The notes under the pieces are model-generated. The model searched no databases. It was not told where the DNA came from and saw only the letters and a list, made by a program, of their open reading frames with translations. From Bacillota bacterium (GTDB lineage: Bacteria > Bacillota > UBA4882 > UBA8346), in NCBI GenBank assembly GCA_023401925.1, contig JAEXDA010000004.1, positions 1 to 64,000 of the forward strand: DNA of 64,000 nucleotides, given 5' to 3'. Position 1 is the stretch's first letter; every line of letters starts with the position of its first letter. Below are positions 15,816 through 24,685 of the stretch, piece after piece. Position numbers and translations under genes: made by a program.

Positions 15816-17585
15816 ATGCATAATATGAACATACCAAGACCGGAGTATCCGCGGCCTGATTTTGAGAGAAGCGAATGGCTTAATTTAAACGGCGAATGGG
15901 ATTTTGAATTTGATGATTCGGATCAAGGGGAAAAAGAAGGCTGGCACCAAAGTCCTAACTTTTCCCGCCGAATTATCGTTCCCTTTTGTTATCAGAGTGA
16001 GCGCAGCACCATTCATGAGCTGGGAGACCATCCGGTTTTTTGGTATAAAAAAGAATTTATGCTTCCCGATCCCTTTCTGGAGAAAAGGGTGCTTTTGAAC
16101 TTTGGGGCAGTGGACTACCAGGCAAAGGTGTGGCTAAACGGCGAGTATGCCGGGGGCCACCAAGGCGGTTACGGGCCTTTTAAGATGGATTGCTCCCGGC
16201 TTTTACAAACCGGGAACAATATCATTGTAGTTCGAGTCGAGGATCGTTATGAGTGTGAACAGCCCCGTGGTAAGCAATATTGGTTGCAGAAGCCTGATCG
16301 TTGCTGGTACACTCCGAGTTCCGGGATTTGGCAGACGGTATGGCTGGAAACCGTGGGTGAAGTATATATTGACCGGATGCATATGACTCCGGATATTGAC
16401 CGGCGGGAACTTTCCGTTGATATTGTTCTGGATCAACCTGTGGAAGCATTGACATTGAATGTATCCATAACCCTTCAGGACAGACAGGTAAAATATGTTC
16501 AGGCCAGTATTGAAAATAGAATTTCCCGGTTATTGGTACACCTGCAAGAGCCTGACAGCATTGATGAGCTGGATTATTGGACACCGGAGAATCCCAACTT
16601 GTATGATATTACGGTTCAAATAGTAAAAGACGGACAAGTTGTTGATCAGGTTAAAAGCTATTTTGGTATGAGGAAAATTTCGGTCAAGGGAGATCAAATT
16701 TTACTGAATAATAAGCCGTATTATCAAAAATTGATTTTGGATCAAGGATATTGGCCGGATACATTAATGACACCGCCCAGCGATGAAGCGATTGTCTATG
16801 ACATTCAAATGACAAAAGACCTCGGCTTCAACGGAGCCCGGAAACACCAAAAAATCGAAGATCCCCGGTATTACTATTGGGCCGATAAATTGGGATTACT
16901 GGTATGGGGTGAGATGCCCAGCGCTTATCATTTTCATGCCGTGGCCATCGAACGCCTAATCGGGGAATGGATGGAGTTCATTAACCGGGATTATAACCAT
17001 CCTTCTATTATTACATGGGTTCCTTTGAATGAATCCTGGGGAGTCAGAAACATTAAAACCGACCGGCACCAGCAACGTTATGCCCGGGCGCTTTATTATG
17101 GAATCAAAGCATTGGACGGGACCCGTTTGGTCAGCAGCAACGACGGTTGGGAACAAGTTGATTCGGATATTTGCGGAATCCATGACTATGAGCCCAAGGG
17201 CTCACATTTTATGGAGAAATACTCCAATCGAGAACAGTTATTGGCCGGGGCGGCTGAAAGAAGGTTATTATACTGTGAAGGGTATGCGTATCAAGGGCAG
17301 CCGATTCTGGTCACAGAATACGGCGGCATTGCTTTTGCCAGTGAAAGCCAAGAAAATTGGGGTTATTACGGAGTGGTTAAAAATCAGGATGAATTTATGG
17401 AACGCTACGCGAAGATAACGAAAGCGATTCAAGATACCGGTTATATCTGCGGCTATTGCTATACACAGCTGACTGATGTCCAACAGGAGATTAACGGATT
17501 GATGGATGCGCAGCGAAAGTTGAAAATACCATCGGAACTCATCCAAAAGATTAATTCAGCGAAACCGGATCCAAACCATACTTGA
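15816..17585 (+). CDS. GH2 family glycosidase (beta-galactosidase/beta-glucuronidase type)
   Basis: About 589 residues from ATG 15816, placed by GGGGGAGAAAG at 15800-15810. The N-terminal sugar-binding jelly-roll domain (PRPDFERSEWLNLNGEWDFEFDD, then VNFGAVDY-like VLLNFGAVDYQAKVWLNG), an immunoglobulin-like middle domain, and a TIM barrel. WVPLNESWG supplies the Asn-Glu acid/base pair and VTEYGGIAF the nucleophile Glu. There is no signal peptide, so it is cytoplasmic. Short members of this type hydrolyse beta-galactosides, beta-glucuronides or arabinosides; together with GH51 it suggests breakdown of side chains from arabinogalactan-type or arabinoxylan-type oligosaccharides. Confidence 0.88.
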   Translation: MHNMNIPRPEYPRPDFERSEWLNLNGEWDFEFDDSDQGEKEGWHQSPNFSRRIIVPFCYQSERSTIHELGDHPVFWYKKEFMLPDPFLEKRVLLNFGAVDYQAKVWLNGEYAGGHQGGYGPFKMDCSRLLQTGNNIIVVRVEDRYECEQPRGKQYWLQKPDRCWYTPSSGIWQTVWLETVGEVYIDRMHMTPDIDRRELSVDIVLDQPVEALTLNVSITLQDRQVKYVQASIENRISRLLVHLQEPDSIDELDYWTPENPNLYDITVQIVKDGQVVDQVKSYFGMRKISVKGDQILLNNKPYYQKLILDQGYWPDTLMTPPSDEAIVYDIQMTKDLGFNGARKHQKIEDPRYYYWADKLGLLVWGEMPSAYHFHAVAIERLIGEWMEFINRDYNHPSIITWVPLNESWGVRNIKTDRHQQRYARALYYGIKALDGTRLVSSNDGWEQVDSDICGIHDYEPKGSHFMEKYSNREQLLAGAAERRLLYCEGYAYQGQPILVTEYGGIAFASESQENWGYYGVVKNQDEFMERYAKITKAIQDTGYICGYCYTQLTDVQQEINGLMDAQRKLKIPSELIQKINSAKPDPNHT

Positions 17586-17602
17586 GTTTTTAAAACCCCT
17601 CC

Positions 17603-17714
17603 AGGCTGTCTTTAAAGGAATGGAACGATCAAGAAATACGGGATATTGAAGTCAACGTCAGAATGGAACCATAGAGTATTTCTGATTGCTTTCAATTTAC
17701 TTTTGAGACAGCCT
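17603..17714. repeat. GGCTGTC...GACAGCC intergenic element, copy A
   Basis: About 112 bases bounded by the inverted ends AGGCTGTCTTTAAAG and the complement of CTTTTGAGACAGCCT (two mismatches). An inner pair AGAAATAC/GTATTTCT makes it a long imperfect hairpin. Copy B at 20527-20659 shares the ends and both inner blocks. It is non-coding and lies in a 265-base gap, so it may also act as a transcription barrier. Confidence 0.65.
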
Positions 17715-17850
17715 CCTTTGATTTGGCAGTTCAATCCTCCGACAAAATTCTTCCCAACAGCCTACGATAATATGGTAAAATGAACATATATTTTCAAGGG
17801 AATTTTTAGGTTCTCAACCAATCAGTTTTTATTATTCAGAGGTGGAAGCG

Positions 17851-18177
17851 ATGATTCATAGTAATAAATATGCCTGGACCTGGAAGGTAAAGCCGGAAGC
17901 CCTGGATGAATATGTGAAAATGCATTTGAATCCCTGGCCTGAGATCCTGGAAGAACACAGCCGGGCGGGGATTCGAAATTATTCCATATTCCAGCAAGGG
18001 AATCAATTTTTTTATTGTTTTGAATGCGACGATGTTCAGGCGGCCTTTGCATATATCGCCCAGAGCGACGCCTGTAACCGTTGGAACGCTATTACATCCA
18101 AGATGGTTGAAGGTTCATTCGATTTTAATGAAGCGGAGCCAATTCAACCGCTGCGGGAAGTTTTCTTTTTGAAATAA
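17851..18177 (+). CDS. L-rhamnose mutarotase family protein
   Basis: 108 residues, matching the roughly 104-residue RhaM/RhaU family. ATG 17851 is favoured because GAGGTGG lies five bases before it; a GTG at 17842 is in frame. The family features seen are YAWTWKVKPEALDEYVKMH, PEILEEHSRAGIRNYSIF, and a C-terminal W...M. E-type end. Family members catalyse anomer interconversion of L-rhamnose and related sugars, in the cytoplasm. No rhamnose isomerase, kinase or aldolase gene is in the window, so the sugar may be different here. It is the first of three closely spaced genes. Confidence 0.85.
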   Translation: MIHSNKYAWTWKVKPEALDEYVKMHLNPWPEILEEHSRAGIRNYSIFQQGNQFFYCFECDDVQAAFAYIAQSDACNRWNAITSKMVEGSFDFNEAEPIQPLREVFFLK

Positions 18178-18199
18178 CCACGAATCGGAGTAAGAACAT

Positions 18200-19264
18200 A
18201 TGAAAACCAGTACCAGCCGGATTTCCATTCCCACCATTCTGGATGTGGGGAATGGAAATATCGAAAATATCGGCGCTCTGATTGCCAAGAACGCTCTGAA
18301 TAACGTGATCGTATGTTTCGGATCCGGTATTTTTTCCCTATTCGGAGAAGCCATTGTCAGGTCTTTAAAAAAGTCCGGCATTCAAATTCTGCAAATTTAT
18401 GAACAGGATGATAACCAAATCGAGAATTTGACGACTTTTGCCTTTGCTATACCTGCCCATACCCAGGGAGTTATTGGGGTTGGAGGTGGAAAAGTACTTG
18501 ATATGGCCAAATATGTCGCTTTCTTGAATAGTATACCCTTTATCAGTATTCCCACTTCCATCTCCAATGACGGCTTTTCCAGTTCGGGATGTTCCTTATT
18601 CATTGCCGGTCGCCGCAAATCAGTCCCGGCGAAAATGCCTTACGGAATCGTTGTGGATATCGACATCATTAAAAACTCGCCGGAGAACCTGATATATTCG
18701 GGTATCGGAGATTTGGTTTCCAAAATTACCGCCATCTATGATTGGGAGTTTGAAGAAAAAAACGGCAAGGGCACGGTCAACGATTTTGCGGTGATGATCG
18801 GTAAAAAATCGGTCAACAGCATTGTGCGGATGGATATTCAAATGAATATCCGCGATGAGTTTTTTTTGAAAGAGCTGGTGGATTCGCTTATTATGAGCGG
18901 AATTGCCATGGAGATTGCCGGTAATAGCGCTCCGGCCAGCGGTAGTGAACATTTGATATCCCACGGGCTGGATTCTTTGCTGGAAAAACCGGCATTGCAC
19001 GGCATCCAGGTCGGAGTCGCCACCTATATCATGAGTAGGGTGCAAAACCACCGGGATGCCAGAGTCACCAAATTTCTAACGGAAACCGGCTTTTTTGCCC
19101 ATGTCAAAGGCTTGCAATTGCGAGCCGGCGACTTTGAAAAGGCGATTGATATTGCTCCAACCGTGAAACCGGACCGCCTCACCTGCATCCATAGGGAAGA
19201 AAACCGGATAGTCGCTAAAAAACTTTTACGGGAAGATGAAATTCTGTCCGATATTTTGAGATAA
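18200..19264 (+). CDS. egsA: Glycerol-1-phosphate dehydrogenase (EgsA/AraM type)
   Basis: 354 residues, Fe/Zn-dependent alcohol dehydrogenase superfamily. It reduces dihydroxyacetone phosphate to sn-glycerol 1-phosphate with NAD(P)H. GVIGVGGGKVLDMAKYVA near 90-107 is the nucleotide-binding motif; FISIPTSISNDGFSSSG and IYSGIGDLVSK follow, the latter with a metal-binding Asp. SGSEHLISHGLD has the two metal-binding His of this subfamily. In Bacillus the orthologue araM sits in the arabinose operon, which fits the arabinofuranosidase operon upstream. It is 22 bases after the mutarotase gene and is followed by a lipid kinase gene. Confidence 0.88.
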   Translation: MKTSTSRISIPTILDVGNGNIENIGALIAKNALNNVIVCFGSGIFSLFGEAIVRSLKKSGIQILQIYEQDDNQIENLTTFAFAIPAHTQGVIGVGGGKVLDMAKYVAFLNSIPFISIPTSISNDGFSSSGCSLFIAGRRKSVPAKMPYGIVVDIDIIKNSPENLIYSGIGDLVSKITAIYDWEFEEKNGKGTVNDFAVMIGKKSVNSIVRMDIQMNIRDEFFLKELVDSLIMSGIAMEIAGNSAPASGSEHLISHGLDSLLEKPALHGIQVGVATYIMSRVQNHRDARVTKFLTETGFFAHVKGLQLRAGDFEKAIDIAPTVKPDRLTCIHREENRIVAKKLLREDEILSDILR

Positions 19265-19327
19265 AACGGGTTCGAGGCATTCTGCGCAAAAGATGCTTCC
19301 ATACTGAGTAAATAGGGGAATATAAAC

Positions 19328-20284
19328 TTGAAACATCTCTTTGTATTGAATCCCGTGGCCGGGAAAGGTCAACCGTTGAAACTTCTCCCGGAAATCCGGA
19401 GATATTTTGCAGAATGCGGCCATGAGTACGATATTGAACTGTCCGAGTATTCAGGCCATGCAACGGATATTGTCCGTCAATATGCCGAAAAAGCCCGGCA
19501 ATATCATGAATTGCGGATTTATTCAGTGGGAGGGGACGGTACCGTCAATGAAATTGTCAATGGTATCATTCAAAGCGGCAACAGCGCCTATTGCAGTTTG
19601 GCCGTTATTCCATCGGGTTCGGGAAATGACTTTTTCAAATCCATCCCCCATGGTGAATCTTTTCATGACCTGCTTTTCTATTCTGTAAATGGCGCTACGG
19701 AGCCCATTGACATCGCTGTTGTGAACGGACGGTATTTTGTGAATATCGCTTCCTTTGGATTTGATGCCGAAGTAGTTTTTCACGCCCAGGCCATTAAAAA
19801 GTTTTCCTGGATCCCCGGCACTTTGAGTTATTTTGCCAGTATCCTGCTGACGGTGTTCCATTATAAAAATCTTCACATGGTTGTGACGGTCGATGCTCAA
19901 ACCATTGACGCCCGATGTCTTTTGTTGGCGATTGCCAACGGAAAATATTACGGCGGCGGAATTTTGCCCGCTCCTGAAGCCAGAATCGATGATGGACTCC
20001 TGGATATTTGCTTGATTCGCGAAAAAAACTTTTTGGAGATCCTCACCACGCTCCATAAATATGTTAAAGGTAAACACCGAGGCTTGCCGGGAGTATCGTT
20101 CTATAAAGCTGGTGAAGTAAAAGTGGTCTGTGATCAGGAAACGACCCTGAATGTCGATGGAGAGATCATTCAGGGACAGAAAGCTGTTTTTAAGGTCATT
20201 CCCGGAGCAATCAACCTGGTAGTGCCTCATTTCGAACCTGATTTGACCCGAGAACAAGCAGCAGCTTCTTCGATAAATTATTGA
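19328..20284 (+). CDS. Diacylglycerol kinase family lipid kinase
   Basis: 318 residues from a TTG at 19328 with AGGGGA upstream. NPVAGKG at the start, GGDGTVNEIVNGI near 63-75 (nucleotide-binding, with the catalytic region) and VIPSGSGNDF are the DAGK catalytic motifs. The C-terminal beta-sandwich with NGKYYGGGILPAPEARIDDGLLD is typical of the YegS/DgkB/BmrU type. It phosphorylates a lipid hydroxyl with ATP. Coupled to a glycerol-1-phosphate dehydrogenase gene, it may act in an unusual glycerolipid route; that link is inference. No signal peptide. Confidence 0.88.
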   Translation: MKHLFVLNPVAGKGQPLKLLPEIRRYFAECGHEYDIELSEYSGHATDIVRQYAEKARQYHELRIYSVGGDGTVNEIVNGIIQSGNSAYCSLAVIPSGSGNDFFKSIPHGESFHDLLFYSVNGATEPIDIAVVNGRYFVNIASFGFDAEVVFHAQAIKKFSWIPGTLSYFASILLTVFHYKNLHMVVTVDAQTIDARCLLLAIANGKYYGGGILPAPEARIDDGLLDICLIREKNFLEILTTLHKYVKGKHRGLPGVSFYKAGEVKVVCDQETTLNVDGEIIQGQKAVFKVIPGAINLVVPHFEPDLTREQAAASSINY

Positions 20285-20688
20285 TAGAATTCCTTTTAAT
20301 TTTCCCATCCCCGTAGGAACCCCCAAGGATAGCCTGTGAATTTTTCAAAAATTACAAGCACTGTCATTTTGCCAATGGTTGGTATTTCCTGATTTTCTTT
20401 AGTTTGAGGCAGGACTAAAATTGAGGACGTCGAAATTTTATAGAAATTTTTAGCTTTATGTGAAGCTTTTGGCAGGTTTATGTAATTCATTGGCGAATCA
20501 CTTCATCAATGAAAACAAGTTTATTTGGGGCTGTCCCAAAAGGGAATTCGTGTCCGCGGGCATGCTTGATAAAGAAATACAGTATATTGAAATAACATAT
20601 TCGGAGATGCTTTATATTATATTTCTTATTGGTTTTGAAATACTTTTTAGACAGCCTCAAAATATAAAATAAGGGGGAAATCAATTTA
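20285..20688. other. Intergenic region with repeat copy B
   Basis: No convincing gene on either strand. The left 240 bases show no recognisable feature. The right part is the GGCTGTC element copy B, and GGGGGAAA (20673-20680) is the ribosome site of the next gene. Confidence 0.55.
20527..20659. repeat. GGCTGTC...GACAGCC intergenic element, copy B
   Basis: About 133 bases. It shares with copy A the ends (GGCTGTC and AGACAGCCTC), the block AAGAAATAC.G.ATATTGAA and the block TATTTCT.ATTG.TTT. Between these blocks the copies differ in length and sequence. The terminal inverted repeats and small size resemble a non-autonomous mobile element or a REP-like unit. Confidence 0.65.
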
Positions 20689-21831
20689 ATGAAACGTGGT
20701 TTATGTTTGTTGTTAGCTCTCGTTTTATTGATTCCGGTATTTGCAAGTGTATCCGGAGCAGCAAGTAATATCATTAAAATTGGTGTTTTCGAACCGATGA
20801 CCGGTGCCAATGCGGCGGGAGGAGAATTGGAGGTTGAGGGGATCAAGCTTGCCAACCAACTCTATCCGACCGTATTGGGTAAAAAAATCGAACTGGTGAT
20901 TGCCGACAACAAGTCGGACAAGGTAGAGGCCGCTACCGCCGCCGCAAGACTGGTCGAAAAAGACAAAGTCGTTGCGATCATTGGAAGTTGGGGCAGTTCG
21001 CTTTCCATGGCTGCCGGGGATATCGTCAAAAATGCCAAAGTTCCTGCAGTCGGGGCATCCTGCACCAATCCTTTGGTAACCCAGGATAATCCTTATTATT
21101 TCCGGGTCTGTTTTATTGATCCATTTCAAGGCACTGTAATGGCCAATTATGCTTTTAGCAAGTTAAAAGCCAAAAAAGCAGCGATTGTTCAAGAGGTTTC
21201 CAATGATTATGCTGTCGGTTTAGCCAGTTTCTTTACTCAAAACTTTAAAAAGCTGACCAAAGATAACAATTGTATTGTTGCGGTTGCCAATTACAATACC
21301 GGAGATCAGGATTTCTCCGCCCAATTAACCAATATTAAGGCCAAAAACCCGGAAGTGATTTTTGCCCCCGGTAACTTTACCGAATCGGCTCTGGTCATCA
21401 GCCAAGCCAGAAAGCTGGGAATCACCTGCCCGATTATCGGTGGCGATACTTGGGAAACACAGGAATTCCTTGATATCGGTAAAAAAGATGTCGAAGGCAT
21501 AGTTTTCTCTACCTTCTTCGCAACTGAAAAACCCATTACCAGTGAATCCAAGGTATTTCTTGACGCTTACCGCAAGGCCAACAAAGATAAAGATCCGGCT
21601 GCAGTGACCGCCCTTGGATACGATGCTTATTTGGTTATCCGCGCCGCTATTGCCCGCGCTAAAACCACCGAAGGTCCCAAGCTCCGCAATGCGATCAACG
21701 CCACCAAGGATTTCCCGGGCGCCGCCGGTACCATTACCTTTGATGAAAATCGCAATGCAGTCAAGAGCGCAGTGATTAAAACTGTGAAGAACGGCAAATT
21801 CGTTTATATGGATACCATTCAACCCAAGTAA
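20689..21831 (+). CDS. livJ: Branched-chain amino acid ABC transporter substrate-binding protein
   Basis: 380 residues. Signal peptide at 1-24 (LCLLLALVLLIPVFASVSGA, cleavage near AAS). The mature start IKIGVFEPMTGANAAGGELEVEGIKLA and the segment VVAIIGSWGSSLSMAAGDIV then VPAVGASCTNPLVT match the LivJ/LivK family (type I periplasmic binding fold). Four transporter genes follow in order. Specificity for Leu/Ile/Val is the family default; other amides or amino acids are possible. Confidence 0.9.
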   Translation: MKRGLCLLLALVLLIPVFASVSGAASNIIKIGVFEPMTGANAAGGELEVEGIKLANQLYPTVLGKKIELVIADNKSDKVEAATAAARLVEKDKVVAIIGSWGSSLSMAAGDIVKNAKVPAVGASCTNPLVTQDNPYYFRVCFIDPFQGTVMANYAFSKLKAKKAAIVQEVSNDYAVGLASFFTQNFKKLTKDNNCIVAVANYNTGDQDFSAQLTNIKAKNPEVIFAPGNFTESALVISQARKLGITCPIIGGDTWETQEFLDIGKKDVEGIVFSTFFATEKPITSESKVFLDAYRKANKDKDPAAVTALGYDAYLVIRAAIARAKTTEGPKLRNAINATKDFPGAAGTITFDENRNAVKSAVIKTVKNGKFVYMDTIQPK

Positions 21832-21846
21832 TTGTATTGCTCTCAC

Positions 21847-21876
21847 ATACGCTTCCTTCTTGAGGAGGAAGCGTAT
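21847..21876 (+). other. Intercistronic hairpin between livJ and livH
   Basis: ATACGCTTCCT (21847-21857) and AGGAAGCGTAT (21866-21876) form a perfect 11-bp stem with an 8-base loop, followed by TT. The downstream arm includes AGGAGG, which could be sequestered. The likely effect is reduced read-through or 3' protection of livJ mRNA. Confidence 0.6.
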
Positions 21877-21943
21877 TTAAATGCCCGAAAGCAGCACGAA
21901 CTATTTTGGATCGGATAACGGAATTTTTATTTACGGTGGTGTT

Positions 21944-22840
21944 ATGATGACTCTTGATCTTTTTTTGCAACATTTAGCCAATGGAATTTCCATGGGGAGT
22001 TTATATGCCTTGATTGCCATAGGATATACCATGGTTTACGGTATCCTGCGTTTAATCAATTTCGCCCATGGCGATATTTTTATGATGGCCACTTATTTTG
22101 CTTTTTTTGGGGGCGTTACCTTTGGAATGCCCTGGTATATTTCATTTCCGCTGGTAATTGTTTTGACCGCCATTTTGGGCGTATTGGTCGAGGCTTCAGC
22201 CTACCGGCCGCTTCGGGATGCTCCGAAGATTTCGATATTAATTTCAGCCATCGGCGCTTCATTTCTATTGGAAAATCTGGCGATTGTATTTTTCGGAGGC
22301 GTCCCCAAACCGTTCCCGGCGCCCGATGCATTTACAAGCGTCATCCAAATTGGAACCGTCGCCATCCAAAAAGTCACCTTTTATATACCGGTTGTTACAA
22401 TTGGCTGTCTCATTATCTTATTATATTTAATCAATAAGACCAAAACAGGTATGGCCATGCGGGCCGTATCCAAAGATCACGAAACAGCGCGTCTGATGGG
22501 AGTGAATGTGAATCGCACGATCTCTCTTACCTTTGGTATTGGTTCGGCCCTGGCTGCGGTTGGCGGGATTATGTGGGGCATGAAGTATCCCCAGATCGCC
22601 CCTTTGATGGGAGTTGTTCCCGGACTTAAGTGCTTCATCGCCGCGGTTATCGGGGGTATCGGCGATATCAAGGGAGCAGTTATCGGCGGCTTTCTCCTGG
22701 GTATTGGTGAAATCATGTTGATTGCCTTTCTGCCGGATTTGACCGGTTATCGCGATGCCCTCGCTTTTATCTTGCTGATAGTGATTTTACTGTATAAACC
22801 TACCGGAATTATGGGCGAAATAATCGCGGAGAAGGTGTGA
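21944..22840 (+). CDS. livH: Branched-chain amino acid ABC transporter permease LivH
   Basis: About 298 residues, eight hydrophobic segments. The start is uncertain: ATG 21944 or 21947 follow GGTGGT, while an in-frame ATG 21881 follows AGGAGG in the hairpin. LANGISMGSLYALIAIGYTMVYGILRLINFAHGDIFM is the LivH opening and VIGGIGDIKGAVIGGFLLGI the conserved C-terminal loop. Forms the channel with LivM. Confidence 0.92.
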   Translation: MMTLDLFLQHLANGISMGSLYALIAIGYTMVYGILRLINFAHGDIFMMATYFAFFGGVTFGMPWYISFPLVIVLTAILGVLVEASAYRPLRDAPKISILISAIGASFLLENLAIVFFGGVPKPFPAPDAFTSVIQIGTVAIQKVTFYIPVVTIGCLIILLYLINKTKTGMAMRAVSKDHETARLMGVNVNRTISLTFGIGSALAAVGGIMWGMKYPQIAPLMGVVPGLKCFIAAVIGGIGDIKGAVIGGFLLGIGEIMLIAFLPDLTGYRDALAFILLIVILLYKPTGIMGEIIAEKV

Positions 22841-22841
22841 A

Positions 22842-23918
22842 ATGAAACGGAGAAATGCAATTTTAACCCTTATTGCGGTATTGTTGCTGATTGTTTTTTT
22901 GTTTTACGCTCAAAAAAATCTTGATATGTATGTTGTGCGGATTTTAAATGTCTGCGCTATTTATGCCATTTTGGGAATGAGCTTGAACCTGATTAACGGA
23001 TTTACCGGGCTTTTTTCATTGGGACATGCCGGGTTTATGGCGGTAGGTGCCTATGCCACGGCCCTCTTGACTATGTCGCAGACCACCAAAGAACAGATTT
23101 TTTATATGGCTCCTTTGATAAAACCATTGGATACTCTACAGATGCCTTTTCCCATCGCGTTGATAATCGGCGGAATCTTGGCCGCATTTGTTGCTTATTT
23201 GATTGGTGCCCCGACTTTACGGCTTAAGGGGGATTATCTTGCCATTGCCACATTGGGGTTTGGCGAAATCATCCGGGTGGTTTTTACCAATACGCAAAGT
23301 ATTACCAATGGAGCTCTGGGTTTAAAGGGCATTCCGGCAGTGACCAACTTGTGGTGGAGTTTTGGAATGACTACCTTTACATTGGTAGTCCTTGTTTCCT
23401 TGATTAATAGCAGTTACGGCAGGGCCTTAAAAGCGATCCGAGAAGATGAGATCGCCGCGGAGAGCATGGGGATTAATCTCTTTAAACATAAAACCATTTC
23501 CTTTGCAACCGGCGCTTTCTTTGCCGGTATCGGCGGCGGATTACTCGGAAATTTGCTTGGAACGATTGATCCCAAGATGTTCAATTTTATCTTTACTTTT
23601 AATATTTTATTGATTGTAGTCCTCGGAGGAATGGGCAGTCTCACCGGTTCGATTATTGCTTCATTTATTGTAACCATTGGCAACGAAGTCTTAAGATTTT
23701 TGGATGAGTCGATGGATCTGGGATTTGTCGTCCTTAATGGTAAGGTTGGCCTCAGGGCGGTGGTTTTTTCGGCTCTGTTAATGGTAGTGGTCCTCTTTTA
23801 TCGGCACGGTTTAATGGGCACTAACGAATTCAGTTGGAATGCCGTGCTAAACAAAGATTTCTGGCTTAAGCCTTTTATCAGGAAAAAGCCTCTGGCCAAA
23901 GGAGGTAACCGCCCGTGA
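22842..23918 (+). CDS. livM: Branched-chain amino acid ABC transporter permease LivM
   Basis: 358 residues with about nine hydrophobic segments. LNLINGFTGLFSLGHAGFMAVGAYATALL and the EAA-like loop ALKAIREDEIAAESMGIN followed by VVLGGMGSLTGSI are standard for LivM. It starts one base after the livH stop and overlaps livG by four bases. Confidence 0.93.
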   Translation: MKRRNAILTLIAVLLLIVFLFYAQKNLDMYVVRILNVCAIYAILGMSLNLINGFTGLFSLGHAGFMAVGAYATALLTMSQTTKEQIFYMAPLIKPLDTLQMPFPIALIIGGILAAFVAYLIGAPTLRLKGDYLAIATLGFGEIIRVVFTNTQSITNGALGLKGIPAVTNLWWSFGMTTFTLVVLVSLINSSYGRALKAIREDEIAAESMGINLFKHKTISFATGAFFAGIGGGLLGNLLGTIDPKMFNFIFTFNILLIVVLGGMGSLTGSIIASFIVTIGNEVLRFLDESMDLGFVVLNGKVGLRAVVFSALLMVVVLFYRHGLMGTNEFSWNAVLNKDFWLKPFIRKKPLAKGGNRP

Positions 23919-24685
23919 ATGTTTTGGATATGAAAGGGATTACAATGCAATTTGGAGGTTTAACGGCGGTCAGGGATTTCAACTTGCAGTTGGCAGCCGG
24001 GGAGATTGTCGGATTGATTGGACCCAACGGCGCCGGCAAGACGACCCTCTTCAATATGATTACCGGTGTTTATAAGCCGACCCGGGGCCAAATCGTTTTT
24101 ATGGATCAGGAAGTAGCCGGTATGAGACCCGATTTGATCACGAAACTCGGGATCGCCAGAACCTTTCAAAATATTAGGCTTTTTAAAGATTTAAGCGCGC
24201 TGGATAACGTGCTAATCGGATGCCATGTTCATCTGGAATCCAGCTATTTCGAAGCTGTCTTAAAGCTGCCCAGGTACCGTAAGGAAGAAAAAGAAATGCG
24301 CCGCGAATCCCTTGCCTTGTTGGAAAGAGTCGGATTGCTGGAGTATCAAAGCGACAAAGCTAGTTCTTTACCTTATGGGTTGCAGCGCAGACTGGAAATT
24401 GCCAGGGCCTTGGCAACCAAACCCAAACTGTTACTGCTGGATGAACCGGCCGCCGGAATGAATCCGAAAGAAGCAGTGGATTTAACCGACTTCATCAAAG
24501 AAATCCGCGCAGAATATGATCTCACCATTTTATTGATTGAGCACCATATGGATGTGGTCATGGGTATTTCCCAGAGAGTTTCGGTACTGGATTATGGCGT
24601 TCTAATTGCCAACGGCACCCCTTCAGAGGTACAAAATGATCCAAAAGTAATTGAGGCTTATTTGGGGGTGGATGAAAGTGCTTAA
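23915..24685 (+). CDS. livG: Branched-chain amino acid ABC transporter ATP-binding protein LivG
   Basis: 256 residues from a GTG at 23915 that overlaps the livM stop, with a very strong AAAGGAGGT. Walker A GPNGAGKTT, signature region LPYGLQRRLEIARALA, Walker B LLLLDEPAAGMN and the switch His in LLIEHHMD. The conserved GIARTFQNIRLF of the LivG subfamily is present. The C-terminus overlaps livF. Confidence 0.94.
   Translation: MNVLDMKGITMQFGGLTAVRDFNLQLAAGEIVGLIGPNGAGKTTLFNMITGVYKPTRGQIVFMDQEVAGMRPDLITKLGIARTFQNIRLFKDLSALDNVLIGCHVHLESSYFEAVLKLPRYRKEEKEMRRESLALLERVGLLEYQSDKASSLPYGLQRRLEIARALATKPKLLLLDEPAAGMNPKEAVDLTDFIKEIRAEYDLTILLIEHHMDVVMGISQRVSVLDYGVLIANGTPSEVQNDPKVIEAYLGVDESA

Noticed and set aside
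20296..20490. 64-codon minus-strand frame in the intergenic region before livJ
   Set aside because: No ribosome site, no recognisable motif, and it faces the neighbouring operons; treated as chance.
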